A stretch of 64,000 nucleotides of DNA from the NCBI GenBank assembly GCA_951812995.1, contig CATOTD010000006.1, positions 281,340 to 345,339 on the forward strand. Reading direction: 5' to 3'. Of the stretch, positions 38,574-48,700 are shown in pieces. How positions within the stretch are numbered: position 1 is the stretch's first letter; each line of letters opens with the position of its first letter. The stretch is from an uncultured Gammaproteobacteria bacterium. Its GTDB lineage: Bacteria; Pseudomonadota; Gammaproteobacteria; Eutrophobiales; Eutrophobiaceae. Made by a program: the position numbers and the translations under genes. The notes beneath the pieces were generated by a model. The model was not told the DNA's origin, ran no database searches, and saw only the letters and a program-made list of their open reading frames with translations.

Positions 38574-41519
38574 TTAAAACTTTACTTCTGCCAGCTTTGT
38601 TACCACGCCATAATCAACTTTGATGGCTTTAAAATGACGACGGCCGCATTCGATTTTCTGATTTTCCTTAAACCGGCGTTCTCGAGGATCCAGCGTGCTT
38701 TTGGTCTCGCGCACAAAATAGAGTTTCTCATCGCGCACGGTAACAAAGGCCCAGTCCGGATTGTAGGTACCGATAGGTGTATCAATCTTAAACCAGCCAG
38801 GTAGCTTCACGAACAGGCGAACATGCTCGTTATTATCCAAGTCTGTAGCAAATTGTTTTTCCACCTCTGAATCATATTCCACCATATCAAACAGACATTT
38901 CTTCTGATTTTGCACCTTGTACAAATTATTCAGATAGCGAGTAATGCCTTCTTCTGCTTCGTTCTTGATGCGTCTCATCTCCCAATAGCGGTTTTCGATC
39001 TTTTCATATTGAATACCTCTCAGCATCAAATCATACAACGCCCGGGAAATCTCGCGTGCCGTCATGGCCATAAAGGTTTGCGGGTTGATCTTAAACTCAG
39101 CTAACCGACCCGATCCTTTTAATATCTCCACCAGCGTGCCGCGAATAAGCCCGGTTTCCTTTTGCAAATAAGCCAGCAGATCGGGCAGGACGCGCACGCC
39201 ACTAACCTCGTGTCTTTTTTCCTCCAGCTTACGATCAGTGCTCACGCCAGCGGCGGAAATATCGACATCAACGCGCGTCATCGCAATGTGGACTGGCGTT
39301 ATTTTCTCCAATTTCTCGATGCGTTTAATAGCCCGGTCGATAAGATTGTTGGTATCAAACGACACACGATAGCGGGTGCGTTGTTTGATTTTACCCCACA
39401 GTGCCTTGAAATCATCGCTTAAATACACCTTCTTTTTGAAAGTCAGTTTATGCCGTTCGCGGGCATTGACCACGCGGTTTTTGAATACAAAGCGTTGCAT
39501 CTCATCGATTATATTGGCTTTAATATCGCTATAGCTTTCGTCAATTTTCAATTCAAAATGCGGGTTTTTCGGGTCGAATTTTTCAAGTATCTTGCCGTCT
39601 TCGTCGATATAGCCACCGGTTTTCAGCTCTTCGTATATCTTGGCTGATTCCTCCTGGCCGATGGCTACTTCTGTTCCTTCCTCTTTAGTGCGGGTAATCG
39701 TGGCAAAGGTGATTGTTTTAATATGACCAAATTGGATACCCAAATCCTCTTCAAATTCATTTTGTAGCGATCTGGCAAAATCCTCGTAGGATTCATTGGC
39801 GATGATGGTGAGGCGATTCACATTTTCATCATGCACCCGTTCGCCATGCTGATTCACTGGCAAGCGCAGACCGCGGCCTATCTCTTGGCGCTTTTTCTCG
39901 ATCGATTGCGTTTCATTGAGCGTACAGATTTGAAACACATTCGGATTATCCCAGCCCTCACGCAACGCACTATGCGAAAAGATAAAACGCAACGGCTCGA
40001 CTGGATTAAGCAGGTGTTCTTTGTCGCGCATAATCAGGTTATAGGTGTCCTCATCACCCGCGGTTTTACCGGTGGTATCTTTCGCCTGGCCGCGTTTATC
40101 TTGACTGAAATAGCCGTCATGCACCTTGCTGATATCCGTGCTGGCAAAATCCTTGTAGTGTGGCTGGGCCGCAAGCTCGCGATAGGCTGCCTCAAACCAC
40201 TGGCCGATTTTACCAAGGCAGGGGCTACCATCGTCATTGTAACTACGGTAATTGGCGACCTTATCGATGAAAAACAGCGATAACACCTTGATGCCCTTAC
40301 CACGCATAGCGCGTTCTTTTTTCAAATGTTGCTCGACGGTTGCCTGCACCTGGGCTTGCATAATCTCATCCCCGAGGCCGCCTATTGCATTGCCGAGATC
40401 AAGGCGTTTACCATTATTAAACTCGATATATTCCATGCCTGGTGTGCTGTCGATATTTTGCACGATATAGCCATCACGATAGCTTTCACGCTCACCGGAC
40501 TTTGCATAAAGATTGTCTTTCCACTTTACCCATAGCTTAACTGGTTTCACTACACCGGACTTTTCCTTATGGATTTCCACTTGTGCCTTAATGCCATTGT
40601 TATTGTCGGTTTTCAGCAACTTCACGTACGCATCGTTAAAGCTGTCATCCGAGCGGATAGAGGCGACCTCAATGCGTTTGACCAGTCGTAAGTCATAGGC
40701 GCGGATCGGGTCTAGCTTATACAGCAGGTTGTAGAATTCCCGATGGGTGGCAGAATAGCGCAGGGTCGCGATGGGGTTAAGGTTGGCAATCGCGCGCTTG
40801 GCTTTGGATGTGTTATCCACGCTTTGCGGTTCATCAATAATAACAATCGGGTTTGCGGCCTGTATGAATTCAATCGGTTTATGCCCCGACATTTTGTCGT
40901 TTTCCCGGTTAATAACATTCAGCTTTTTAAGTTCATCGTCCGTCATTTTGGCAATCTCTTTGTCGGCGACATCCTTACTGAATGATTGAATGTTAATTAC
41001 CATGATCTGTATCTGGTTGCTACTGACAAACTGGCGTACCCGTCCGAGCTTTTTCGAGTCGTAGACGAAGTGATCAAAGGCGGCGTTATTGTAGAGCGTG
41101 TGAAAGTGTTTTTTCATCATATCGATACTTTTCAGTACCCCCTCACGGATGGCGACACTCGGCACCACGATAATAAATTTCTTCAAGCCGTAGTTTTTGG
41201 AAAGCTCAAAGATAGTGCGTAGGTAAACGTAGGTTTTGCCGGTACCAGTTTCCATCTCCACAGAAAATTCGCGGCCTTTCAACTCGGTCGCTTTTTTAAT
41301 GTCGTTTGCTTCTTGCACCTTTTGGATATTTTCCAATAGCTGCTCATCATTCAGGGTAATATCATTACCCACACCAAGCTCAGAGAGCCTCATACCGCTG
41401 GCGCTGTTGGCATTAACTTCAAAATTGGATTGCACGATGGGTTGACCCTCAAAGACATTGACAACCGCGGCAATCGCGTCTTGCTGATAGTCTAGTGTGG
41501 GATCAAATTTTAACTTCAT
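38574..41519 (-). CDS. res: Type III restriction endonuclease, Res subunit
   Basis: ATP-dependent restriction subunit. 981 residues: SF2 helicase core with Walker A in VEMETGTGKTYVYLRTI, DEAD-box-like IVIIDEPQSVD, motif VI QEIGRGLRLPVNQHGE, and a C-terminal PD-(D/E)xK nuclease (NPDWAFVTVRDEKLYFVRET, K in ETKSTLD). Cleaves DNA with unmethylated sites in inverted orientation, together with Mod. 14 bases after mod, same operon. Looks intact. Confidence 0.95.
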   Translation of the reverse strand: MKLKFDPTLDYQQDAIAAVVNVFEGQPIVQSNFEVNANSASGMRLSELGVGNDITLNDEQLLENIQKVQEANDIKKATELKGREFSVEMETGTGKTYVYLRTIFELSKNYGLKKFIIVVPSVAIREGVLKSIDMMKKHFHTLYNNAAFDHFVYDSKKLGRVRQFVSSNQIQIMVINIQSFSKDVADKEIAKMTDDELKKLNVINRENDKMSGHKPIEFIQAANPIVIIDEPQSVDNTSKAKRAIANLNPIATLRYSATHREFYNLLYKLDPIRAYDLRLVKRIEVASIRSDDSFNDAYVKLLKTDNNNGIKAQVEIHKEKSGVVKPVKLWVKWKDNLYAKSGERESYRDGYIVQNIDSTPGMEYIEFNNGKRLDLGNAIGGLGDEIMQAQVQATVEQHLKKERAMRGKGIKVLSLFFIDKVANYRSYNDDGSPCLGKIGQWFEAAYRELAAQPHYKDFASTDISKVHDGYFSQDKRGQAKDTTGKTAGDEDTYNLIMRDKEHLLNPVEPLRFIFSHSALREGWDNPNVFQICTLNETQSIEKKRQEIGRGLRLPVNQHGERVHDENVNRLTIIANESYEDFARSLQNEFEEDLGIQFGHIKTITFATITRTKEEGTEVAIGQEESAKIYEELKTGGYIDEDGKILEKFDPKNPHFELKIDESYSDIKANIIDEMQRFVFKNRVVNARERHKLTFKKKVYLSDDFKALWGKIKQRTRYRVSFDTNNLIDRAIKRIEKLEKITPVHIAMTRVDVDISAAGVSTDRKLEEKRHEVSGVRVLPDLLAYLQKETGLIRGTLVEILKGSGRLAEFKINPQTFMAMTAREISRALYDLMLRGIQYEKIENRYWEMRRIKNEAEEGITRYLNNLYKVQNQKKCLFDMVEYDSEVEKQFATDLDNNEHVRLFVKLPGWFKIDTPIGTYNPDWAFVTVRDEKLYFVRETKSTLDPRERRFKENQKIECGRRHFKAIKVDYGVVTKLAEVKF

Positions 41520-41533
41520 GCTGCCCTATTCCG

Positions 41534-43489
41534 CTATACCGTTCTAAATACGATTTCCGATTCTTTTTGCTGGGCACGGGTCTTGAAGGTCTGCACGGCA
41601 TTGGCTTTGAGCTGGTCATCGCCTTTGAAACCCGCATCTAAAAAGATCACCTGTCGCGGGTTTTTATTGGCGATGGCATCAATGACCGCTTGATTGAGTG
41701 CCTTGTCTAAGCAGATGAGCAAGGTGCCTGCTTCAATCGAGAACACATCCTTGCCAGCGAGCCGGAGCGTTTTGACTTGGGTGGTGAGCGGAAAACCGCT
41801 TTTGAGTAGCAATTCATAAAGAATATCCTCTGGTGTGCTGGCGGCATTGATATGGTCTACATAGTCAAGTAACTGCTGTTCAAGATTTTTAATTTTTTCT
41901 ACATCCCCCTCCCACACTTTGAAGTTGGAGCGGGTGAGCTTGAACACCTTAAAGCCAAGGTCTAGTTGCTCATCAACATCCGCCAGGCTACCCTGCTCTT
42001 CCGCAATTTTCTGTGCCGCTCGGCGGATACGTTCTTTGCCAATATCGGCAATGGTTTTGTAGCCAGCTTTGCATGCTTCAGAGTTTTCATCACACGGCTC
42101 GGGGAGTTGCACCATTATATATTTGTGGTTACCGCCGTCTTCTTTGTTGAGCTGCATGACAGCGTGGGCAGTGGTTGCGGAGCCAGCGAAAAAGTCGAGG
42201 ATTATATCATCGGCATTTACTCTGGATATTTCTAAAAGATACTTAATCAAACTAGCTGGCTTGGAGTAATTAAAGGGTATATCCATTTTGTTCAATTCAT
42301 GTGAACCTATTTGATTAATCTGTTTTTCTATAAGACTATTCGGCTTCGCGGAAGCTTCTTCAATCACGTCTTTTAAATAGGTTTTTGTATAAACATTCCA
42401 TTTGGCAGGATTCCCATTTTCATCTATCAAATTTGAAGATTTTACAGATTTTATAACTATTCTATTGTTTTCTTTTTCTATCTTCTTTTTTGTCCACCGC
42501 CATATTCCATCACCTAATACAGGACGTTCTGGAGGAAAAGTAGAACCTGGTGGAATAATTTTTGAGCCGTCTGGACAATCAAGAAAAAACCTTTGTTCTG
42601 GATTTCTGTTTTGAATACTAGACATATAAAGCCGTACTAGCTGGTATCTTTCGCCGGTCCGTGGACCTTCACTTTCAATCTGATTATACGCTTCAGTATT
42701 AACACCTCCGAAGAATGGCTTAGCGGCACTTTTCAATTTTGTGTAAGTCAAAATATAATCGAAATTAGGTGCCCAAAATTCGCCCTTATTATTGCTTTTT
42801 TTTGCAATTCTTGCTGCACACCCAACAAAATTCTCCTCCCCGAACACGAGGTCACAAAGAGCTTTTAAGTTGGACTGTTCATTATCATCAATGCTAATAA
42901 AAATAACGCCATCATCCCGCAATAGATTCTTCGCCAGATACAACCGTGGATACATCATATTTAGCCATTTGGAATGATAGCGGCCGTTGGTGTCTGTATT
43001 AGTCGAAAACTTATGACCGTTGCCATCCTTCTGCCCCGTATATTCCAGGTAAGTATCGAGTGTTTCGCTGAATTTATCTGGATAAATAAACTCATTACCG
43101 GTGTTGTACGGTGGGTCGATGTAGATCATCTTCACCTTGCCGAAGTAGGATTTTTGCAGGAGTTTCAACACTTCGAGATTGTCGCCTTCAATGAACAGAT
43201 TTTCAGTGGTGTCAAAATTCACCGATTCATTGCGGACGGGTTTTAGAGTAGCGACGGAAGGTTGCTGGATGACTTTCATACACTCGGCTTTACCAGGCCA
43301 GTTGAGGCCGAAGCGTTCCTTGGTCGGCTCTACCCATTCACCTAAGGCACGCTTGAGCTGGTCAAAGTCCAGCTTATTCTCAGCAAAGGCATCAGGGAAG
43401 AGTGCTTTAAGTTGTGCGCGCTTCTCTTCTGCGATGTCCATTGAGGTTAATTTTACTTTCAGGCTAGCCTGTTTTTCTGATTTCGCCAT
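41534..43489 (-). CDS. mod: Type III DNA-methyltransferase, Mod subunit (m6A)
   Basis: 651 residues. Motif IV MIYIDPPYNTGNEFIYPD near residue 145, target-recognition region in the middle, motif I DIILDFFAGSATTAHAVM near 460; the IV-TRD-I order marks a beta-class adenine methyltransferase as in type III systems. Sets sequence specificity for the complex. Forms an operon with res. No simple-sequence repeat suggestive of phase variation seen in it. Confidence 0.94.
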   Translation of the reverse strand: MAKSEKQASLKVKLTSMDIAEEKRAQLKALFPDAFAENKLDFDQLKRALGEWVEPTKERFGLNWPGKAECMKVIQQPSVATLKPVRNESVNFDTTENLFIEGDNLEVLKLLQKSYFGKVKMIYIDPPYNTGNEFIYPDKFSETLDTYLEYTGQKDGNGHKFSTNTDTNGRYHSKWLNMMYPRLYLAKNLLRDDGVIFISIDDNEQSNLKALCDLVFGEENFVGCAARIAKKSNNKGEFWAPNFDYILTYTKLKSAAKPFFGGVNTEAYNQIESEGPRTGERYQLVRLYMSSIQNRNPEQRFFLDCPDGSKIIPPGSTFPPERPVLGDGIWRWTKKKIEKENNRIVIKSVKSSNLIDENGNPAKWNVYTKTYLKDVIEEASAKPNSLIEKQINQIGSHELNKMDIPFNYSKPASLIKYLLEISRVNADDIILDFFAGSATTAHAVMQLNKEDGGNHKYIMVQLPEPCDENSEACKAGYKTIADIGKERIRRAAQKIAEEQGSLADVDEQLDLGFKVFKLTRSNFKVWEGDVEKIKNLEQQLLDYVDHINAASTPEDILYELLLKSGFPLTTQVKTLRLAGKDVFSIEAGTLLICLDKALNQAVIDAIANKNPRQVIFLDAGFKGDDQLKANAVQTFKTRAQQKESEIVFRTV

Positions 43490-43630
43490 GCCGTGCTCCT
43501 GGTTTGGTGTATCTCAAAACTTATATTAAACAATTCTATGGCGTAATGTATCTGCCAGCATCTGGATTTTGATTAAGGGACTACTGGCATTGCATAAAGT
43601 GGTTATTGTCTCGCTAAGCATTGCTATATC

Positions 43631-43704
43631 TGGAGGCTGAGCCCGGAATTGAACCGAGGTACACGGTTTTGCAAACCGCTGCATAACCACTCTGCCACTC
43701 AGCC
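43631..43704 (-). tRNA. tRNA-Cys (anticodon GCA)
   Basis: Acceptor arms GGCTGAG/CTCAGCC with encoded CCA, anticodon loop TTTGCAA giving GCA, and T-arm CGGTTCAATTCCG. 74 bases including CCA. Downstream of tRNA-Gly on the same strand. Confidence 0.95.
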
Positions 43705-43754
43705 AGAATCGGTATCTTACATATTTCCCTGGCTATAAAACCCGGCTACAAAAT

Positions 43755-43784
43755 ATAAAACCCTGATAAATTACAGGGTTTTAT
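43755..43784 (-). terminator. Hairpin between tRNA-Gly and tRNA-Cys
   Basis: ATAAAACCCTG / CAGGGTTTTAT, an 11-bp perfect stem with an 8-base loop, six bases after the CCA of tRNA-Gly. The A and T runs on both sides make it terminator-like in either direction. tRNA-Cys, 50 bases on, would then need its own promoter or read-through. Confidence 0.6.
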
Positions 43785-43789
43785 GAATT

Positions 43790-43864
43790 TGGAGCGGGAA
43801 ACGAGACTTGAACTCGCGACCCCAACCTTGGCAAGGTTGTGCTCTACCACTGAGCTATTCCCGC
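43790..43864 (-). tRNA. tRNA-Gly (anticodon GCC)
   Basis: Acceptor arms GCGGGAA/TTCCCGC with encoded CCA, D-arm TAGCTCAGTGGTAGAGCA, anticodon loop CTTGCCAAG giving GCC, T-arm GAGTTCAAGTCTC. 75 bases including CCA. pgsA-tRNA-Gly-tRNA-Cys is a common gammaproteobacterial order. Confidence 0.96.
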
Positions 43865-43994
43865 AGAAAACGCTATTGTAGCCGTGGTCATTCAAGTGTC
43901 AACAATAAACTACCCTCCCCTCGTAAACGAATGATTTTACCGCCCCGTAACAAGTTGCGCCTGAAGCGATTGCATAGCGATTACATAGACTTGA

Positions 43995-44543
43995 TTATTC
44001 TTTTAATTGCCCCCAGGCGGCATATAAGTACTGAAACAGGGACAACAGCGTTAAAAATGCGGCGATATATAACAATACCAAACCGATTGTATAGACCGGG
44101 ATCCCCAAAACAGAATCTTCGAAAATTAGAAATCCAAGCGCAACCATTTGTGCAATAGTCTTTATCTTGCCCAAAACAGAGACGGTCACCGTATTACGTG
44201 CGCCGATTGTCGCCATCCATTCACGCAATGCGGAAACGGCAATCTCTCTTCCGATAATAACCGCTGCCGGTAACGCTAAATACATAGCTGGATTTTGCTG
44301 TACTAATAACACCAGTGCGACCGCGATCATTAATTTATCCGCTACCGGGTCGAGAAATGCGCCCAATGTGGATGTCTGGTTTAATTTTCTTGCCAGATAA
44401 CCATCCAATATGTCTGTTATCGCGGCCAGCACAAAAACAAAACAGGCAAGCAGATTATGCCAGCCAAAAGGTAAATAGAACGCCACGACAAAAATCGGGA
44501 TCAGCAAAATGCGGAGCAAGGTTAATTGATTGGGGATGGTCAT
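43995..44543 (-). CDS. pgsA: CDP-diacylglycerol-glycerol-3-phosphate 3-phosphatidyltransferase
   Basis: Inner-membrane enzyme making phosphatidylglycerol phosphate. 182 residues with several membrane spans and the CDP-alcohol phosphotransferase motif (DILDGYLARKL...LGAFLDPVADKL, pattern DGxxARxxxxxxxxGxxxDxxxD). ATG overlaps the uvrC stop (ATGA), the widespread uvrC-pgsA arrangement. Confidence 0.95.
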   Translation of the reverse strand: MTIPNQLTLLRILLIPIFVVAFYLPFGWHNLLACFVFVLAAITDILDGYLARKLNQTSTLGAFLDPVADKLMIAVALVLLVQQNPAMYLALPAAVIIGREIAVSALREWMATIGARNTVTVSVLGKIKTIAQMVALGFLIFEDSVLGIPVYTIGLVLLYIAAFLTLLSLFQYLYAAWGQLKE

Positions 44544-46384
44544 AAGTGGCTGTGAAATGTGTTATATATTTTTTGCGCAAGGCGTTTACTGATCCCCGCG
44601 ACATTCGCAAGATCATCTACGCCCGCCCGGGCAACACCCTGCATACCGCCAAAATGCTTTATCAAACCTTGTCGCCGTTTATTGCCGATGCCCGCAATCG
44701 CCTCAAGTGTGGATCGGTTGCGAGTCTTTTGTCGGCGTTGCCGATGCGCGGTTATTGCAAACCGATGCGCCTCATCACGTATATGTTGTATAAGATGCAA
44801 TGCGGGAGATGAACTATCACAATTGATGACCTTATTCTCAAGTGCCAATATCAGATTTTCCAGGCCAGGTTTTCTTGTCGGGCCTTTTGCAACCCCTAAT
44901 ATGGGAATATGCGTGATTTGTAATTCGCTGAGTGTCTCCTTGACCACGCCGATTTGCCCTTTGCCCCCGTCAATCAAAATAAGATCTGGCAGCTTTGCCG
45001 CCTCTTTGACAAGCCGTGTATAACGCCGCATGACGACCTGACGCATGGCGGCATAATCGTCACCCTGCGTAATGTTGCTGATATTAAACTGGCGGTATTG
45101 CGATTTAATAGGCCCCTCTATTCCAAATACGACACACGCCCCCACCGTGGCCTCGCCCTGCGTATGGCTGATGTCAAAACACTCTATGCGTGCAATCGGC
45201 GCTTGCAATGACAGGCGTTCGTCCAAGGCGGCGAATCGTTTATTTTGATTCTTATCGGCCGCCAGTTTTTGTTGTAAGGCGAGATCGGCATTTTCCAGCG
45301 CCATCGTCAACCACTTGGCACGCTCAGCTCTGACGTTGGCTTTTATCTTGATTTTTCGACCGGCTTTTGCGGATATAACCGCTTCAAGCAATTCAAGGCC
45401 CGTAAAATGATGGCTGATTAATATCTCAGTCGGTATTTTTTGTTGCGTATCCAAGTTTATATCATCCTGATTTAAATAAAACTGGCTTAAAAATGCCCTG
45501 ATCAACTCTGCCTCTGCCGGTGCGTCAATATATTGCGGATAGTAACTGCGGCCACCTAAATTTAATCCCGAACGTAGTATGATCCGCTGTATGCAAGCGT
45601 GATTGCCATTGATCGCACAGGCAATAATATCAAGATCGCCGCCGCCCGTGCTGACATGCTGTTTTTCCTGCACCGCTCGTAATGCGCGTATTTGATCGCG
45701 TAATGTTGCCGCAGTCTCAAAATCTAGTGCGTCAGCAGCGCGCTGCATGGGCTCGGTTAGCGATTTGATGACAGCTTCATTACGTCCTTCCAGAAAGAGT
45801 GTCGCATGTTTTATATCACGCTGATAATCTGCTTTTGAAATCGCACCTACACAGGGTGCCGAGCAGCGTTTGATTTGATATTGCAGGCAAGGCCTGGATC
45901 GATTGGCAAAGACGCTGTCTTCACAAGACCGAATCATAAATAATTTTTGTAATAAATTCAGGGTGCGTTTAGCCGCGCTCGCGTCAGGGTAAGGGCCAAA
46001 ATACTGCCCTTTGCCCTTCAAACTGCCGCGATGGTATCGATAATGCGGGTAGTCATGATCAGATGACAAATAGAGATAAGGGTAACTCTTGTCGTCGCGA
46101 AACAGGATGTTATAACGGGGTTTGTAACGTTTAATAAGATTATTTTCCAGGATTAACGCTTCGTTTTCAGTATGGGTCACGGTCACCGCAATATTCTCAA
46201 CGTGTTTAATCATGGCCTGCGTCTTGGGCGAAGCGGTCGCGCCGCGATTAAAATAACTGGCGACGCGCTGCTTCAGATTTTTTGCCTTACCCACGTAGAT
46301 TACGCGGCCTTGACCGTCTTGCATACAATAGACACCCGGCAGGCAGGTCAAGGATTTGAGGGTTGTTTTTGCATCAAAGGGCAT
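44540..46384 (-). CDS. uvrC: Excinuclease ABC subunit C
   Basis: Dual-incision nuclease of nucleotide excision repair. About 614 residues from the ATG at 46384 (MPFDAKTTLKSL). GIY-YIG domain (LPGVYCMQDGQGRVIYVGKA), UVR motif (AADALDFETAATLRDQI), C-terminal RNase H-like nuclease (ARIECFDISHTQGE) and tandem helix-hairpin-helix (IAGIGNKRRQGLIKHFGG). It starts six bases after the UDG gene stop, so repair genes are co-transcribed. Confidence 0.96.
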   Translation of the reverse strand: MPFDAKTTLKSLTCLPGVYCMQDGQGRVIYVGKAKNLKQRVASYFNRGATASPKTQAMIKHVENIAVTVTHTENEALILENNLIKRYKPRYNILFRDDKSYPYLYLSSDHDYPHYRYHRGSLKGKGQYFGPYPDASAAKRTLNLLQKLFMIRSCEDSVFANRSRPCLQYQIKRCSAPCVGAISKADYQRDIKHATLFLEGRNEAVIKSLTEPMQRAADALDFETAATLRDQIRALRAVQEKQHVSTGGGDLDIIACAINGNHACIQRIILRSGLNLGGRSYYPQYIDAPAEAELIRAFLSQFYLNQDDINLDTQQKIPTEILISHHFTGLELLEAVISAKAGRKIKIKANVRAERAKWLTMALENADLALQQKLAADKNQNKRFAALDERLSLQAPIARIECFDISHTQGEATVGACVVFGIEGPIKSQYRQFNISNITQGDDYAAMRQVVMRRYTRLVKEAAKLPDLILIDGGKGQIGVVKETLSELQITHIPILGVAKGPTRKPGLENLILALENKVINCDSSSPALHLIQHIRDEAHRFAITAHRQRRQKTRNRSTLEAIAGIGNKRRQGLIKHFGGMQGVARAGVDDLANVAGISKRLAQKIYNTFHSHL

Positions 46385-46389
46385 AATAT

Positions 46390-47040
46390 TCAACGATCAA
46401 GCAACGTCTTGATTTGCGTAAAGATAGTATCAAACATGGCTGCGGTTAATCTTCTGGTATTTGTATTATACCTACTACAATGATAAGAATCCGCAATGAT
46501 GCGTCCATCGTTATCGCCGAGTGTATGATTTTTACCATGCGCAAACCGATAATCGCTACGCCTTAATGCCAAGGCCCTTACCACTGCATTATGTGCGATA
46601 TGACCTAAGCACAGGATCACTGCATTTTTGTCAATGGCGGCTAATTCCGCAACTAAATAGCGATTACAATTACATATTTCAGCGGCTGTTGGTTTGTTAT
46701 CGGGCGGCCAACATTTGACGGCATTGCTGATTCGACATTGCTTGAGTTTTAATCCGTCATTTAAGGTTTTAGATTGAGATTGGTTGCTAAACCCATGTTT
46801 ATACAACATTTTATACAGCATAATGCCAGCAAAATCTCCGGTAAACGGTCGGCCTGTTGCATTAGCACCGTGTAAGCCTGGTGCGAGTCCGACAATGAAT
46901 AATGTTGGATTTTTCACGCCAAAGGCAGGTACAGGTCGCGCATGGTAGCAAGGATAGGTGTTACGAATTTCTTTCAGAGCCTTGCTCAACCTCGCACAAT
47001 CAGTACAGCCAGGATTAAATGCAGCGTGATTTACTGTCAT
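46390..47040 (-). CDS. Uracil-DNA glycosylase, family 4/5 Fe-S type (UDGb-like)
   Basis: 216 residues. Cysteine ligands CTDCARL, YPCYHARP and an ICNCNRYL segment fit a [4Fe-4S] cluster. The catalytic pocket GLAPGLHGANATGRPFTGD and late motif SYHCSRYNTNTRRLT fit family 5 (UDGb), where proline or alanine-rich pockets replace the family 1 aspartate. Removes uracil and other deaminated bases. Directly upstream of uvrC. Confidence 0.87.
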   Translation of the reverse strand: MTVNHAAFNPGCTDCARLSKALKEIRNTYPCYHARPVPAFGVKNPTLFIVGLAPGLHGANATGRPFTGDFAGIMLYKMLYKHGFSNQSQSKTLNDGLKLKQCRISNAVKCWPPDNKPTAAEICNCNRYLVAELAAIDKNAVILCLGHIAHNAVVRALALRRSDYRFAHGKNHTLGDNDGRIIADSYHCSRYNTNTRRLTAAMFDTIFTQIKTLLDR

Positions 47041-47077
47041 AGTGAAATATCAATCAGTGTTTCCGAACAAATCCTGC

Positions 47078-47206
47078 CTACAAGGTTTTCATGTATTCTA
47101 TCAATGACCATGTCTCTTCTTCAGTAAATGGATCTGTGCCGTATTCGCCAGTGCCATACTCATGGCCTGCATTACTGTACCTGTCACGGTTTAATGCCGC
47201 ACGCAT
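47078..47206 (-). pseudogene. C-terminal stub of a c-type cytochrome/di-heme protein
   Basis: About 42 residues in one frame: RDRYSNAGHEYGTGEYGTDP then FTEEETWSLIEYMKTL and stop. SN.GHE.GT followed by ...LIEYMKTL resembles the end of bacterial di-heme cytochromes. The rest of the gene is gone; an IS3-like fragment follows at 47240. Confidence 0.4.
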
Positions 47207-47239
47207 GAGAGTATAACGTGCAGTAAAGGAGATGAGATT

Positions 47240-47395
47240 ATGTACACAGTAAGAACAGTAAGGATGGACGAGTTTCGTCAGGATGCGGTACGGATTGCTT
47301 TGACGAGCGGTTTATCGCGTCGTCAGGTTGCGGAAGATTTGGGTGTTGGTCTGTCGCGCTTAAACAGGCGAGCTATTGTCAAAAGTAGTGTCTGA
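47240..47395 (+). pseudogene. IS3-family OrfA, N-terminal HTH fragment fused to an ISc end
   Basis: ATG 47240 with AAGGAGATG upstream; MDEFRQDAVRIALTSGLSRR then QVAEDLGVGLSRLN is the N-terminal helix-turn-helix of IS3-type OrfA. At 47372 the reading runs into the ISc terminus and ends RRAIVKSSV. Only about 43 native residues remain. Confidence 0.8.
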
Positions 47396-47401
47396 CAAGT
47401 T

Positions 47402-48700
47402 GGAGACCTCGAACAACGCTGATTCTGGATGGATTTTGACGCGAGCACCAGTCGTTGTCACCCGCATAGCGGGTGTGAAGGTCAAGGTCGGTGGTATTTG
47501 AGGCTGTGTTGCGCTGTTTGGGACTGCCAGGGCGGGTATTTCCGGAATTTGGGCGGAGTCAGGCTGTGGCCTGTCGTCGCTCGTGGAAAATCAGACGGCG
47601 GAAGTTGTAGCTCAGGTTGGCCATGGTCATGCGGGCCTTCGCACGGGTTTGGCCGATTGAGCGGATGGTCAGAGCCATGGGGCCTTTCTCGTAGCCGAAC
47701 ACAGGCGCGGATGGCGGAGCGTGTCGCGTTGCCCCGACGAATATGCCTGGCCATGGGTTTGCCGCGTGGCTTCTTGCGATGGATATGTGAGCGGTACCCT
47801 TGCGCCTTCAGCCAAGCCTCATTCCTGGCCGAGCGGTACCCGGTATCGGCCCAAACCGCCTTCGAGCTGTTTGTCTCGTCCAGAACCGAGGAGCGTTCAT
47901 GCCCGTCGTAGCGAGCCGCATTCGTGCCAGTCTCACCCCGGATGAAGCGCCATTTGCGGTCTATGGACACGTGGTTCTTGTACCCAAAGTGGGGAACCGA
48001 AATATCGACAAGGCCAGTATCCTCCTCACCCTCCTTGGTCGTCTTGGCCTTTGAATACTTGACCGTCCAACGCGCATCCGTGTCTTTCTGGGCAGCCTTG
48101 GACAGATCATCAGGCCAGATGTCAGACGCGGCCTCACCTGCCTTGGCGCCCGCTTTCTCTTCTTTCGTCATCCGCTGGCGCGGGGCAAAGACCAACGTGG
48201 CATCCATAATCTGACCGCCGGTCGGTTTGTACCCCCGCGCGCACAACTGAGCTTCAAACGCGGCAAACAGGGCCTTGAAGACACCCGCCTAGGTCAGCTT
48301 CTCTCTGAAAAGCCAGATCGTCTTCTGATCAGGGGTTGGCCCCCCGATTTGCAATCCCAGGAACCGCAGCCAACTGAAACGGTCACGAATGAGAAACTCC
48401 ATCCGCTCATCGCTCAGATTGTGCATCGAGGCCAACACCAGCACCTTGAACATCACAACGGCATCATAGGGCGGGCGACCACCTTCGGGACGTTCCCCAT
48501 AGCCAAGCGCTTCAACAAGAACTGGGCGAAACACTTCGAAATCAACGTGCCGCTCCAAAACCTCAAGCGGATCTCCCATCGCCGAAAGCCGCGCCAAATG
48601 ATCTGTCAAATCAAACAATCCAGGTGTGTGCATAAACAAAATCCTCCCACATCAAGTGAATCAGACCGTACCACAAAATGTACGGTTTTTAGAGGCTTCC
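47402..48700 (-). mobile_element. ISd copy 2 (IS5 family), 1,299 bp
   Basis: Ends GGAGACCTCGAACAACGC at 47402 and, inverted, GGAAGCCTCTAAAAACCG at 48700. Inserted in the ISc copy 4 remnant. GC-rich like the other ISd copies. Confidence 0.88.
47559..48633 (-). pseudogene. ISd transposase copy 2, amber plus late frameshift
   Basis: ATG 48633 (MHTPGLFDLTDHLARLSAMG). TAG near 48291 at the same codon as copy 1. The second half (MDATLVFAPRQRMTKEEKAG to RAKARMTMA) carries the same late frameshift as the other copies, ahead of the RSIGQTRAKA tail. Confidence 0.85.
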
